A stretch of 64,000 nt of DNA from Rhodopseudomonas_A palustris_F (GTDB lineage: Bacteria > Pseudomonadota > Alphaproteobacteria > Rhizobiales > Xanthobacteraceae), in NCBI RefSeq assembly GCF_000013745.1, contig NC_007925.1, positions 3,906,001 through 3,970,000 on the forward strand, in the 5' to 3' direction. Shown here piece by piece: positions 44,567 to 53,089 of the stretch. Position numbers and translations under genes: made by a program. Each line of letters opens with the position of its first letter. Position 1 is the stretch's first letter. The notes under the pieces are model-generated. The model worked only from the letters and a program-made list of their open reading frames with translations, had not been told where the DNA came from and did no database searches.

Positions 44567-46618
44567 TTACAATCCCAGCCCCCGCTTCCGGCCGAGCTGC
44601 CAGGACACCGATCCTCCCTGAACCACGCCCAGCACCTCGCGGCCCAGATGGTTGTCGATCACCGGTCGCCAGGGCACCAGTGTGAATTCATGGGCGTTCT
44701 CGACCAGCGCGAACTTGCCGCTGGAGAGCTCGACGGTCTGCTTGAACACCCCCTGCACGGTTTCACCTTCGCCAGCGGCCCGAAACGGTAGCGACTGCGA
44801 GGCTGCCAGCGCGGTGCCGGTGCTGATCACCTCGCGCTGTTCGAGCGTGGCGAGCAGGTTGCGGCGGTAGAGCATCCGGCCATCGGCATGGCGGGTGGCG
44901 TCGCCCTGCCCGATCAGATGCTCGCGCCGACGGTCCATCGCCTGCTGCACCTCCTGCCCGAAGCCGGCCGCGACCAGGTCGGCGGGTCCGCGACTGACCA
45001 GCCGGCGATCGATCCAGGTCGCGCCCTCAGCTCCGATCTGGCTTTCAAGATCGAAGTTGGAAAGCGCCCGAATGTTGAGCTGGCGATTGCGCCCCACGTC
45101 ATAGGCCGCAGCCCGGCTGGCAAAATCGTCCGGAAGCCGCCAATGGTCGGCGTCGATCCGCTCGACGATGCCGGCGCGCCGCAGCGCCTCGAGCCGGCGG
45201 ACATGGGCGTCGATGAAGCCATCATAGTCGCCGCCGGGAACGCGGCCGTCGAACCGCGCCTGCTCCAGATGGCGGCTCGGCCGATAGACGCCATCTTCAG
45301 CCATGTCGGCAATGGCGCGGTCGGCGGGGCGCCGGCCAGCCTCAGCCGAACCGGCCTCGACGATGCTGCCGATGCCGATGTTTTCAATCCCGGCCGGATC
45401 GACGCCGGCGACATGGTGGGTGCGGCCGTCGATGCCATCGATGATCAGGGTCAGATTCTCGCCCAGTTCGTCAGAGAGGTGCTTGTCGATCACTCGGCCG
45501 ACGATCGGCATCGCGGGTGCACCATCGTGGATCTGGAAGCTCGCCGGATCGCGCTGAACGTCCTTGGCTTGCAACGCCCGCTGCATGGTCTTGATGATGT
45601 CGCCGCGCTCGCCCAATTCGCGCAAGGTGGGCTCCAGCCTTCCGCTCAGCTGCCAGCGGCCGGACTCCTGCTCGACGGCGAGCCCCATTCGCTCCAGCTT
45701 GCCCAGTCGCGCCAGCCGCAACGCCCGATCGGCAACGCCGCGCGGATCCGCCGGCGCGTGCCGAAGATCGAGGGCCCCCTCGCCGGCCTCGGCGATCAGC
45801 GCTCGGTCAATGCGGGTGAAGCGGTCCTGATCAATCTCCGCGGCGAGCTTGCGGCGCTGTTCGAGTTCGGTGACCGGACCGAGTTCAAGGGTCACCAGCT
45901 CGCTTGCCCGCTCGCGAATGCCATGGGCGATGTAGTCGCCGTTGATGACCAGATCCTCGCCCAATTCATCGCGGCCGTTAATGATGACGTGGACATGAGG
46001 ATGCCCGGTGTTGAAGTGGTTCACCGCGACCCAATCGAGCTTGGTGCCAAGGTCAGCTTCGAGCTTACTCATGAGGTCGCGGGTGAACCCGGTCAGGTCG
46101 CCGAGCTCGGCGCCTTCCTCCGGCGAGACGATGACGCGAAATTGGTGGCGATCGTCCTTGCCGCGATCCAGGAAATCATCGCGGTCGGCACGGTCCTGCG
46201 TTGCCGAGTAGAGCCGGCCGCGTTCGCCATCGCGCGAGGTGCCGTCACGCTGGATATAGCGCAAATGAGCGGCCGCACGTCCGTTCTTGCCGGCGGCCCG
46301 GACCGAGCGCGACTTGACCAAGACGCGCCGGGCGCCCGGCTGACGGTGGCTCCATCCGCGTTCACTCAAGGTGCGGGCGCGAACGAAGGCAGCCCCCCGG
46401 CCGCGACGGACGCCCAGCCGCCCACCGAGCTTGTCGCGCGCTCGGCCGCCCGCGCCGCCGCCCTTTCCACACGCGGATGTGCCGGGCGGCCCCGCGCCAT
46501 GGTGACGGGCGACCTTGCGAACCCGGGCGAAGAAGCTCTTGGTCGCCGCGTCGCTGCGGGCGTCGGAGCGGATCCGGCCGGGCCGCGGCCGGAAGCGATC
46601 CTCGTCGTCCTTGCTCAT
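44567..46618 (-). CDS. RlxS-type relaxase (VirD2-like, DUF3363)
   Basis: 683 residues from ATG 46618, at the family start MSKDDEDRFRPRPGR. The nicking domain has the histidine triad GHPHVHVIING and upstream FRVIVSPEEGAELGDL; a basic linker and the DUF3363 C-domain follow (about 300-683, including FKQTVELSSGKFALVENAHE). It should nick oriT, remain covalently attached and pilot the strand through TraG. No oriT could be assigned by eye; the intergenic DNA near 46619-46909 is one candidate. Confidence 0.92.
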   Translation of the reverse strand: MSKDDEDRFRPRPGRIRSDARSDAATKSFFARVRKVARHHGAGPPGTSACGKGGGAGGRARDKLGGRLGVRRGRGAAFVRARTLSERGWSHRQPGARRVLVKSRSVRAAGKNGRAAAHLRYIQRDGTSRDGERGRLYSATQDRADRDDFLDRGKDDRHQFRVIVSPEEGAELGDLTGFTRDLMSKLEADLGTKLDWVAVNHFNTGHPHVHVIINGRDELGEDLVINGDYIAHGIRERASELVTLELGPVTELEQRRKLAAEIDQDRFTRIDRALIAEAGEGALDLRHAPADPRGVADRALRLARLGKLERMGLAVEQESGRWQLSGRLEPTLRELGERGDIIKTMQRALQAKDVQRDPASFQIHDGAPAMPIVGRVIDKHLSDELGENLTLIIDGIDGRTHHVAGVDPAGIENIGIGSIVEAGSAEAGRRPADRAIADMAEDGVYRPSRHLEQARFDGRVPGGDYDGFIDAHVRRLEALRRAGIVERIDADHWRLPDDFASRAAAYDVGRNRQLNIRALSNFDLESQIGAEGATWIDRRLVSRGPADLVAAGFGQEVQQAMDRRREHLIGQGDATRHADGRMLYRRNLLATLEQREVISTGTALAASQSLPFRAAGEGETVQGVFKQTVELSSGKFALVENAHEFTLVPWRPVIDNHLGREVLGVVQGGSVSWQLGRKRGLGL

Positions 46619-46909
46619 CGGCGCCCCACCATCTGGCCGGGCTGAAAAGCGCGGAATTGAGCCGGAGTGCCGCAAAGACCGGCGTGAATGCTGACGTTTC
46701 GCCCAATCGCGGCACTACGTGAGCTTCTCGACGGTGCCGTGAGCCCGCTCCTAACCAGTGTGCAGACCACGCTTATTTGCGCGCGATGGGCAGACGTGGT
46801 GCCATCGGCTTTAATCTTGCCCTCCGCTCCCTCCACCATATTCGCCCTCCCTACTGTCGCAAGGTTCGGAATCTTTGCTCTCAAATCTGCACGGCCGATC
46901 AACACAGAG

Positions 46910-47689
46910 CTAACGCGAGGAGCGGTCTGCAGCGCGCGTCACGAACAATGACGCCGCGCGTCGTCTATCGTGCGGCTGCCAACTATGCAGCGGCTCAAGC
47001 CCCGAAAGATCGGTCACCGAACGTGCACGCCACCGACCATCGGCCTGCAGCCGATTGACGGACGCGGTGCTGTCGGCCAGCACAGCGAACAGCGGAGCGC
47101 TGCTCCATGCTCTGAAGGCGGCGGCGATCGTGGCGTTGCGGTTGTGCGGTTCAGCGTCCATCAAAGGCGCAAGTGCCGCGACATAGGCCAGCGTTTCCGC
47201 GGGTAATGGGCGGCCAATGCTGAGATATTCAGCATAACGACCGGGGCCGGCATTGTAGGTGGCGAGAAAGCCCGTTGCGCCGTAACGATCGTGCATCTCA
47301 CGCAAATATGCCGCGCCCGCCAAAATGTTGTCGCGTGGATCATAGGGATCGCCGCCGAGCCGGTGGCGCAGTCGCAATCCGGCCCAGGTCTCGGGCATGA
47401 TCTGCATCAAGCCGAGCGCGCCTTTCGGCGACACCGCGCGTACGCGGCCGCCACTTTCGACGCGCATCACCGCCCGGATCCAGCTTTCCGGAATGCCAAA
47501 TCGTTGCGAAGCCTCGGCGATCTCCGCGGCATAGCGATCGGCGAAATCGGTCGCCATCGCTGCAGCATCCAACTTCACGGGCTCGGCAGAGACCGCGCTG
47601 ATCGCGCTGACCTGCAACGCCAGCGCGACCGCCATTGCAACGGCCCTCCACACGGGGGCACCGCCTCCGACCGGACGGAAGCGAGCCAT
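46910..47689 (-). CDS. Lytic transglycosylase of the transfer apparatus
   Basis: 259 residues from ATG 47689, which opens a signal-peptide-like leader (WRAVAMAVALALQVSAISAV). SLT domain with the catalytic Glu78 in VMRVESGGR, then KGALGLMQIMPETW and LATYNAGPGRYAEYL. VirB1-like enzymes open peptidoglycan for the mating channel. The neighbours (relaxase downstream, DUF736 and traF upstream) support this role. Confidence 0.9.
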   Translation of the reverse strand: MARFRPVGGGAPVWRAVAMAVALALQVSAISAVSAEPVKLDAAAMATDFADRYAAEIAEASQRFGIPESWIRAVMRVESGGRVRAVSPKGALGLMQIMPETWAGLRLRHRLGGDPYDPRDNILAGAAYLREMHDRYGATGFLATYNAGPGRYAEYLSIGRPLPAETLAYVAALAPLMDAEPHNRNATIAAAFRAWSSAPLFAVLADSTASVNRLQADGRWRARSVTDLSGLEPLHSWQPHDRRRAASLFVTRAADRSSR

Positions 47690-47845
47690 CGTGCTCGCCG
47701 CCGTCAGGGGCAAGGCGCACGCACCAACCGGCGGCCACCGGTCGATGCAACCTACGACGGCGGGGCAAGAGCCGTTAGGAGAGAAGGAATTGACCGACTT
47801 TCGATCAGCCACGGGGAGTGAACATGCAGGCCTTGCTCGCATGGG

Positions 47846-48193
47846 TCACGCAGCCTCACGACGGCGCGGCGGCCGATTCCACAACAGATTGAACTCCGCT
47901 CCGTTGTCGTCGGCCTGGAACAGATTGGCGCGGATAGGCTGTGCGAAGCTGGGATCGTCAAGCTGCAGCGAGATGTAGTCGCCGGCCTTCTCGCCGGTGC
48001 GTTTGCAACCGGCGCCAACCTCGGGGCCGACCTCCGCGCCCGCGTCATTGGCGAGATGAATGCGATAGTCCGGCGCGTTCTCCGCGTCGGATTTATCGAT
48101 CGGGACCAGAACGAGGTCCGCATCGAATGCGAGGGTGCGGATGCGCCCGGAGAAACCCGTCTTGGTCCGCTTGAACGTGCCGATCTGTGCCAT
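47846..48193 (-). CDS. DUF736 protein (first copy)
   Basis: 115 residues from ATG 48193 (MAQIGTFKRTKTGFSGRIRT), the usual DUF736 N-terminus. Beta-rich small protein: LVPIDKSDAENAPDYRIHLA and DDPSFAQPIRANLFQ. The family is nearly universal in alphaproteobacterial plasmids and ICEs; function unknown. A paralogue lies at 52203. Unlike that copy, this one has no structured leader because traF lies immediately upstream. Confidence 0.9.
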   Translation of the reverse strand: MAQIGTFKRTKTGFSGRIRTLAFDADLVLVPIDKSDAENAPDYRIHLANDAGAEVGPEVGAGCKRTGEKAGDYISLQLDDPSFAQPIRANLFQADDNGAEFNLLWNRPPRRREAA

Positions 48194-48225
48194 TGGATGT
48201 CCTTTCATGTGCGGTTGGAGTTCTG

Positions 48226-48771
48226 TCAGCGTGTCGGCGCGCGCCATTGGTAGCGGCCGTCACCTCCCTCGTCGGTCCACAGCGGAAGCGCGCGACCGAC
48301 GACAGAGTTTTTGGGGATCGGTCCGAAGTAACGGCCATCGAGGCTGTCCTGGACGTCCCAGTTCATCAGGAAGATTTCGCTCAGGCCGAGCGTCTGGCAC
48401 CCTTGCCACACCGGCAGACCGCGGCCGCGCCGATCGTGGGGCAGCGCCTCCCCTACCGTGACGGTGTCGATGGTCACGCTGCTGCCGGAGCGACACACGG
48501 TTTGTCCGGGAAGGGCTGCGACGCGCTTCATCAGCGGCAGACCGCGCGGCAAATACTCCCGCGCAATGAGAAAACTCACCAAGGGTTCGGGCGCCTCAAC
48601 GGCGACCAGATCGGTAACGCCGAGATCAGCCGCCGGCCATACCGTGTAGAGGCCAACCGGCGCACTTGCCGATGCATTCCAGATCAGCTTAGGCGCGACC
48701 GTGACGGCCGATCGGCCGATCGTCACCAGCACGACAAAGGACGTCGCCATGACATAGGCAAGCCGCGTCAT
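48226..48771 (-). CDS. traF: TraF-like S26 signal peptidase
   Basis: 181 residues. Membrane-anchored serine peptidase: N-terminal hydrophobic segment, catalytic Ser36 in NASASAPVGLY and the general-base Lys82 in PLMKRVAALPG. In IncP plasmids TraF processes and cyclises the TrbC pilin, and trbC is present at 27424. Its ATG overlaps the DUF2840 stop. Confidence 0.9.
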   Translation of the reverse strand: MTRLAYVMATSFVVLVTIGRSAVTVAPKLIWNASASAPVGLYTVWPAADLGVTDLVAVEAPEPLVSFLIAREYLPRGLPLMKRVAALPGQTVCRSGSSVTIDTVTVGEALPHDRRGRGLPVWQGCQTLGLSEIFLMNWDVQDSLDGRYFGPIPKNSVVGRALPLWTDEGGDGRYQWRAPTR

Positions 48772-49247
48772 GGCGCGATCCTTTGACGCTTGAGCCAGGC
48801 GGCGTGGCGTTCCTCCGTGTAGCCGTGGGGAACAGCACCCACGGCCAGTCGGTTGTGGATGTGCCGCCAGTGATCGGGCGCGGCGTCGGCCGGGTCGATG
48901 CCCAGCGCCTCGACGGCATCGATCGCTTGCAGCACGCGCTGCACCTTGGGCCAGCCGTAGACCCGCAACAGGCTCTCACCGCCGGGCCGGACAAAGCCGA
49001 CCGTCGAACAGGCCTCGCCCGCAGCAACTGCGCGCAGAATGTCGATCCGCGAGACCACGGTGCCGAACCCGTTCGATGCCCAACGGACGAAGGCGAAAAC
49101 GCTGCCCGGTGCGAAGGCGACGGTGCTGCGATGGCGATTGATTACCCTTTCGGAGGCGACATGACCGAAGCGTATCCAGCGCTGCAGCCGCTTCTCGATC
49201 CAGATCAGATCGACGTCCGTGAGTGTGTCGTCGGTGACGGCGATCAT
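48768..49247 (-). CDS. DUF2840 protein
   Basis: 159 residues. The conserved core WIRFGHVASERVINRHRSTV, FAFVRWASNGFGTVVSRIDI and RVYGWPKVQRVLQAIDAVE is the DUF2840 pattern seen between parA and traF in many ICEs. Function unknown. It overlaps the genes on both sides by four bases. Confidence 0.85.
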   Translation of the reverse strand: MIAVTDDTLTDVDLIWIEKRLQRWIRFGHVASERVINRHRSTVAFAPGSVFAFVRWASNGFGTVVSRIDILRAVAAGEACSTVGFVRPGGESLLRVYGWPKVQRVLQAIDAVEALGIDPADAAPDHWRHIHNRLAVGAVPHGYTEERHAAWLKRQRIAP

Positions 49248-49438
49248 GATGCCGCTCCTTCATTACGAAGGGCTTGCTCCGGCATCTCCCGCAGCATGGC
49301 GACGACCTCGAAGTCACACTGGAGGCATACAAGATTGGAGGTTCCGCACGCGTGATCGGCGGTGCGCGTCGCGCGACTGCCTGCCGAGCGAGCGTCGTGG
49401 TGCGGACACCGTGTTTGCGATGGAGCTGCGCTGATCAT
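49244..49438 (-). CDS. Small Cys/His protein between repA and DUF2840 genes
   Basis: 64 residues. It overlaps repA (ATGA at its start) and the next gene (four bases at its end) and has AAAGGAGC upstream, so it is very likely translated. It contains CPHHDARSAG and LVCLQCDFEVV, a possible metal-binding arrangement. No family is recognised. In related elements a parA gene usually occupies this interval. Confidence 0.65.
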   Translation of the reverse strand: MISAAPSQTRCPHHDARSAGSRATRTADHACGTSNLVCLQCDFEVVAMLREMPEQALRNEGAAS

Positions 49439-50619
49439 CGCTTGCTCCTTTCGGAGTTCGGAACGCGATCGACTCCACCGCTGGCTTGCGACGGTTCCTC
49501 TTCGGCTGCGGTTGAAGTGGTTGGATGCGGGGCGATGGTAGTGTGCACCGGTCCACGAAAGCCGGCACCGGCACTACGGCGCACTTGTACGCCGTACAAA
49601 ACAGAAGAGTTAGAATCTATGTTAGACTCTAAGTTAGCAGCCTGATTTTGCTGTTCCGGCCAAAGGTTTAGTTGCGGTTGGTGCGCCTGATCTGCCGATA
49701 GGGTTTGCGCCTGATCTGCCGATACCCGTGCGCCTGATCTGCCGAGCCTGTTCACAAGTTTCTGCACAGGCACTGTGGACAAATCGACCGGCAGGATGCG
49801 CAGCAGCTCGGAGCGCCCCTCGCGCTCGATCAGCACCCGGTAACCGGGCAGCGGCTGACGCGCCGCGATGCGCCTGATGTCGAGCGCGAAATCGGAGGCG
49901 CGCGCGAGGCTGCCCGATTTGGCGTGGAGATGTGCCACCTCGAACACCCAGCCCTGTCGCTGGTGGCCGGCGTGCTTGCGCGCAACCCGGTAGAGCCAGC
50001 GCTCGATGCCGCCCGTCAGCCGGAAGTAGGCAGGATCGATGGTCAGCACCAGCGATCGATCGATCACGCCATTGTAGAACCAATCGGGCAGCACGAATTC
50101 GATGCCCTCGACGCGGCCGCTGTGCGTCGACATCTCCTCCCATTCGTTGATCCAGGAGAATTGCCGGCGCCGCCAATGCTCCCCGTTGCGGATGGTGGTG
50201 GCGATGACGGTGGACTGCAGCCGCGCCAGCGCCGCTTTCAGAAGCAGGTACTGCTGGTTGCCGGTCGGGCGACCAACACCGCGCAGCAGCTGATACGGCG
50301 TGAAGCGAAAGAAGCGCGACGTGGTAAGGCCCAGGTTCTCGGCCCGAACAATCTGGCTCGCAGCCCAGATCAGCACGTCGGCGTCCCAAATCGTCGCCAT
50401 GCCATGCTTGGGCATGCCGAACACCTGCACCTCGACGTCATTGGCGCGGTAGAGGATCGGCTTGGTGCGTGGCGATTTCGACAGCGAGAAGAACGGTCGC
50501 TCCATCAGATCGCGCTGATCGCGCGGGCTGGCGTCGCCGCCGATCACCACGAACGGATCGAGCCGGGTCCGCTCGCTTTCGCACGGCGCAGGCCGGCGTG
50601 GCTCATCGAGGTCGCGCAC
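49435..50619 (-). CDS. repA: Replication initiator RepA
   Basis: 394 residues from GTG 50619. RPA-type plasmid initiator: FFSLSKSPRTKPILYRANDVE, SRFFRFTPYQLLRGVGR, GNQQYLLLKAALARLQSTVI and PDWFYNGVIDRSLVLTIDPA are the conserved blocks. The last third is variable and includes a DNA segment with three 16-bp repeats. Its presence implies that the excised ICE can replicate. It is followed by an overlapping 64-residue ORF and preceded by an HTH gene. Confidence 0.92.
   Translation of the reverse strand: MRDLDEPRRPAPCESERTRLDPFVVIGGDASPRDQRDLMERPFFSLSKSPRTKPILYRANDVEVQVFGMPKHGMATIWDADVLIWAASQIVRAENLGLTTSRFFRFTPYQLLRGVGRPTGNQQYLLLKAALARLQSTVIATTIRNGEHWRRRQFSWINEWEEMSTHSGRVEGIEFVLPDWFYNGVIDRSLVLTIDPAYFRLTGGIERWLYRVARKHAGHQRQGWVFEVAHLHAKSGSLARASDFALDIRRIAARQPLPGYRVLIEREGRSELLRILPVDLSTVPVQKLVNRLGRSGARVSADQAQTLSADQAHQPQLNLWPEQQNQAANLESNIDSNSSVLYGVQVRRSAGAGFRGPVHTTIAPHPTTSTAAEEEPSQASGGVDRVPNSERSKR
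49683..49745. repeat. Three iteron-like direct repeats inside repA
   Basis: The plus-strand unit GCGCCTGATCTGCCGA occurs exactly at 49683, 49707 and 49730 (24 and 23 bases apart; the first two extend to GATA). Because the spacings are 24 and 23, one copy is in another reading frame (GRSGA against SADQA), so the conservation is at the DNA level. Typical of iterons bound by an initiator. Confidence 0.75.
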
Positions 50620-50622
50620 GAT

Positions 50623-50892
50623 TCAGCGCGCCCCGCGTTCGGCCGCCGTCAACCGGCGGGCCGGGAAAACCCGTTTCGCGGTCTGCTCGGAGGTCGATTT
50701 GCGCGCGCCGATCGCGGACCATGACTGCAGGTCCTCGACGGCATAGACCACACGGCCGCCGATCTTCCGGTAGACCGGGCCGGTGCCATAGGTGCGATGC
50801 TTCTCCAGGGTCCGGTTGGAGATTCCGAGAAAGCGCGCGGCCTCGGGCGTGCGCAGCAGTCGGGGCGGCAGACCTGCCATCGGATCAGGCAT
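50623..50892 (-). CDS. AlpA/MerR-like HTH protein (excisionase-like)
   Basis: 89 residues from ATG 50892. A helix-turn-helix of the AlpA/Xis type is clear: LLRTPEAARFLGISNRTLEK, then HRTYGTGPVYRKIGGRVVYA and VEDLQSWS. Such proteins act as excision factors or activators of excision genes. It lies four bases ahead of repA, so it may coordinate excision with replication. Confidence 0.85.
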   Translation of the reverse strand: MPDPMAGLPPRLLRTPEAARFLGISNRTLEKHRTYGTGPVYRKIGGRVVYAVEDLQSWSAIGARKSTSEQTAKRVFPARRLTAAERGAR

Positions 50893-51067
50893 CAGGATCA
50901 ACTCCGGTTTGCAGAGCGCGTGTTGTCGGTGGCGACAGCGCGTCATGGCGAACCGTGGCTGAGAAACGGCGACTTGCAGCGTGCCGTATTTGTGCATACC
51001 GGCTCGCGGCCCCCCACCGCGCACCCAAATTGGGACTGAGCGAAGCATCCTGTCCGACAGACAGGGA

Positions 51068-51592
51068 TTAGCGGTGCCGCAGTTTGATTGGATAGTGCAA
51101 CAGGGTCAGATAGCCGCCCCGCATCATGCGCTCGCCCGAGGCAACCAGACGGCGCGCCTTGTTCTTGCGCGGATCGCTTTCCCAGTCGGTCTTGTCGCCG
51201 TGAAAGCCGAGCAGAACTTCGGCGATGGTCCGGTAACTCTCGCCGCGGAGCCGCGCGTCGAGCGCGCGCAATGTCAGTATGTGCAGATCTCGGAGTTGAG
51301 GCGGCATCGCCCGGAACGGGCGCCCAGGTGATCGGCCGTTCAACACCCGCCAAAGCCGCTTCACCGCGTGCGTGCGCAACTCGAGAAACGCATCTAACGG
51401 CACCGTCACGGCGTAGTTCGCGGCAGCGGCCGGGGGGCCCTCGGTCAGCCAGAATTGGTGAACGATCCCGCCTGATTGCCACACGCCATGCCAGCCGTCT
51501 GCGGCACACCGCAAATCAAGACCGGGCAGATGTGTCAGATCGACCGGCGCAGCCGTCGATGCGGGTGCCGGCGCGGACGACGACGCCGACAA
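51068..51592 (-). CDS. DUF2285 protein, probably frameshifted from its N-terminal domain
   Basis: 174 residues open from a TTG at 51592, ending with the DUF2285 fold: RDLHILTLRALDARLRGESY, RTIAEVLLGFHGD and GERMMRGGYLTLLHYP. The frame remains coding upstream of that start (DRESVFWIPSLQPEALLLSA) up to about 51665, where it meets the end of a DUF6499 ORF in another phase. Related proteins carry both domains in one chain, so one indel near 51645-51670 likely split the gene. Probable DNA-binding regulator of the ICE. Confidence 0.75.
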   Translation of the reverse strand: MSASSSAPAPASTAAPVDLTHLPGLDLRCAADGWHGVWQSGGIVHQFWLTEGPPAAAANYAVTVPLDAFLELRTHAVKRLWRVLNGRSPGRPFRAMPPQLRDLHILTLRALDARLRGESYRTIAEVLLGFHGDKTDWESDPRKNKARRLVASGERMMRGGYLTLLHYPIKLRHR

Positions 51593-51641
51593 CAGTAAGG
51601 CCTCAGGCTGCAGGCTCGGAATCCAGAAGACCGACTCTCGA

Positions 51642-51857
51642 TCAGCCGGCTGGCGCGGGTCTCGCGGGAAACCTTAACCCCCAGCGCTCGGAAAAGGCTT
51701 CAAGGATTGTTGCGGACTTTGTTTTGCAGCGCTTTATGCGTTCGTAAGCCCGGCAATAGTCGTCGTCGCGTCGAAGATACTCCCAGGCGAGGCCTGAGGC
51801 CGGCACGTCCTTCGCATGTTGATAAGGTGCCGCCTGGCGCCAATCGATTTTGAGCAT
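51642..51857 (-). CDS. DUF6499 N-terminal domain protein
   Basis: 71 residues: DWRQAAPYQHAKDVPASGLA, WEYLRRDDDYCRAYERI and SERWGLRFPARP are the DUF6499 pattern (annotated as a transcriptional-regulator domain). In fused relatives WGLRF is followed by text like the DRESVFWIPS seen in the next frame here. Either a stand-alone small protein or the N-terminal half of a frameshifted gene. Confidence 0.75.
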   Translation of the reverse strand: MLKIDWRQAAPYQHAKDVPASGLAWEYLRRDDDYCRAYERIKRCKTKSATILEAFSERWGLRFPARPAPAG

Positions 51858-52202
51858 TCCGTCCCCCTCTCATGTTACGACCGTGCGTAGCACTGCTTTG
51901 GCAGAGAGATTTTTGGTTGTGGGACTGATCGTTTGAAGACGGAATTGTCGAATACTTTAATCGTGGTTCACGATCACTCTTGCCCGTCAAATTTTAACAA
52001 TATTTGCGTGATTACGCGAGCCACACAGAGTGCGACTGTGGGGATGCGGCGTGTCGTTGTGCCCGCGGCTCGTGAATGTGAGCCGGCTGAGCCGTCTGCC
52101 TGCCCGGCACGGCGTCACTGGTCGGGTCTCGCACCGGCGGCGCGGCATCAATGCGATTGCGGGACGCCCCGCTCCTTCGAGCGGGGCGTTGCGTTGGGTG
52201 GT
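51858..52202. other. Intergenic region between DUF736 and DUF6499 genes
   Basis: About 345 bases. It contains the hairpin at 52164-52189 and an AT-richer stretch (51890-52010) that probably carries the promoter for the DUF6499/DUF2285-HTH-repA genes. No gene is visible. Confidence 0.5.
52164..52189 (-). terminator. Strong hairpin after the DUF736 gene
   Basis: A perfect 10-bp stem, ACGCCCCGCT paired with AGCGGGGCGT around a six-base loop, 13 bases past the DUF736 stop on the minus strand. A T-tract is lacking, so it may be a rho-assisted terminator or 3' stabiliser. Confidence 0.55.
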
Positions 52203-52526
52203 TCAGTCACCATTGGGCTTGCGGCTGCGGGACCAGATCAGGGTGAAAGTCTCGGCGTCTTCGTCGTCGAACAGGTTGGCGTAGATCGGAGCGTTGAAGC
52301 TCGGATCGTCGAGCTTGACCGAGAGGTAGTCGCGGCCTTCGCTGGAGGTCTTCGACCAGGCGGCGCCGATCTCGGCGCGGCCGACATAGACCCGGTGGCT
52401 CGGCGCGTTGTCGCTGTTGCGGTCGGTTTCGGGGACGATGCGGACGCCCTTGGTCTGGAGGCTCAGGGTGACGATCTCGCCCTGGAATTCCTGGCCGGAC
52501 TTCTTGAATGAGCCGATGTTAGCCAT
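52203..52526 (-). CDS. DUF736 protein (second copy)
   Basis: 107 residues from ATG 52526 (MANIGSFKKSGQEFQGEIVT). Core: RVYVGRAEIGAAWSKTSSEG, YLSVKLDDPSFNAPIYANLF, then LIWSRSRKPNGD. Only loosely similar to the copy at 47846. It is monocistronic with a long structured leader (see 52620-52745) and a hairpin behind it, which suggests strong, separate regulation, as is typical of abundant ICE proteins. Function unknown. Confidence 0.92.
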   Translation of the reverse strand: MANIGSFKKSGQEFQGEIVTLSLQTKGVRIVPETDRNSDNAPSHRVYVGRAEIGAAWSKTSSEGRDYLSVKLDDPSFNAPIYANLFDDEDAETFTLIWSRSRKPNGD

Positions 52527-52619
52527 GTCACTTCTCCTTGCTGTTTTCGAGCCCGCGACCACCGCGGCCTCGATGGCGATCTGAATGCCGAAGGCGATCG
52601 ACGCCGCACCCGTTTGGGC

Positions 52620-52745
52620 CGGAGCGCAGCGGAGGATGGCGGCGGGGGGACTTTCTTGCCTCGCGAGGAATGGGCGAACCGGGCCCCCGCGCATTTCGCG
52701 GGGTGGTAGCCCAGGGGAAGAAAGTCACACCTAGCCATTGCGGTC
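52620..52745 (-). ncRNA. Structured leader RNA, family A, upstream of DUF736 gene
   Basis: Minus strand: CCGCAATGGC, then GACTTTCTT pairing with AAGAAAGTC (52718-52726 with 52649-52657), an internal CCCCGCG-AAAT hairpin, CTCGCGAGGCAA, and a conserved GCCATCCTCCGCT end; ATGGC can pair with GCCAT outside. The same layout with different stem bases occurs at 54810-54910. No Rfam family could be named. Confidence 0.6.
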
Positions 52746-53089
52746 CAGGCGATCGAGGCGAAGCCGACCTTCGGCCAGATCAAGCCAAAGAGAGGCAAGG
52801 TGCTCGTGTGCCCTGAACAGCATCTTGGAGGGAGACGTGCCAGCTATCGATCGGTGCGTACAAGAGGCCGCGCGCACCAAGCGAGGTAACAGAAACCCCG
52901 GCGTATAAAAGGGTGGCTCTTACATCCCAAGCGACAAAGGGCGGCGCAGGCCATCCCCCACGGGTTTGAAGTCGGCGAAGAGACCGAGTTCTCCGCCGCC
53001 GCGCTCACCAGCGACGCGCAACACCAAGGTCAGGGTCAGCGGAGATAGACTGCTCGACCACGCAACCGGCCGACGACCAGCCCGCGGCG
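52746..53089. other. Intergenic region between the family A leader and a membrane protein gene
   Basis: About 345 bases. It should hold the promoter of the DUF736 gene (minus strand, around 52750-52900; the stretch near 52905 reads TATAAAAGG). No gene was recognised. Confidence 0.45.

Noticed and set aside
44888..46645. 585-codon plus-strand ORF
   Set aside because: Antisense of the relaxase gene, a GC-rich codon-bias artefact.
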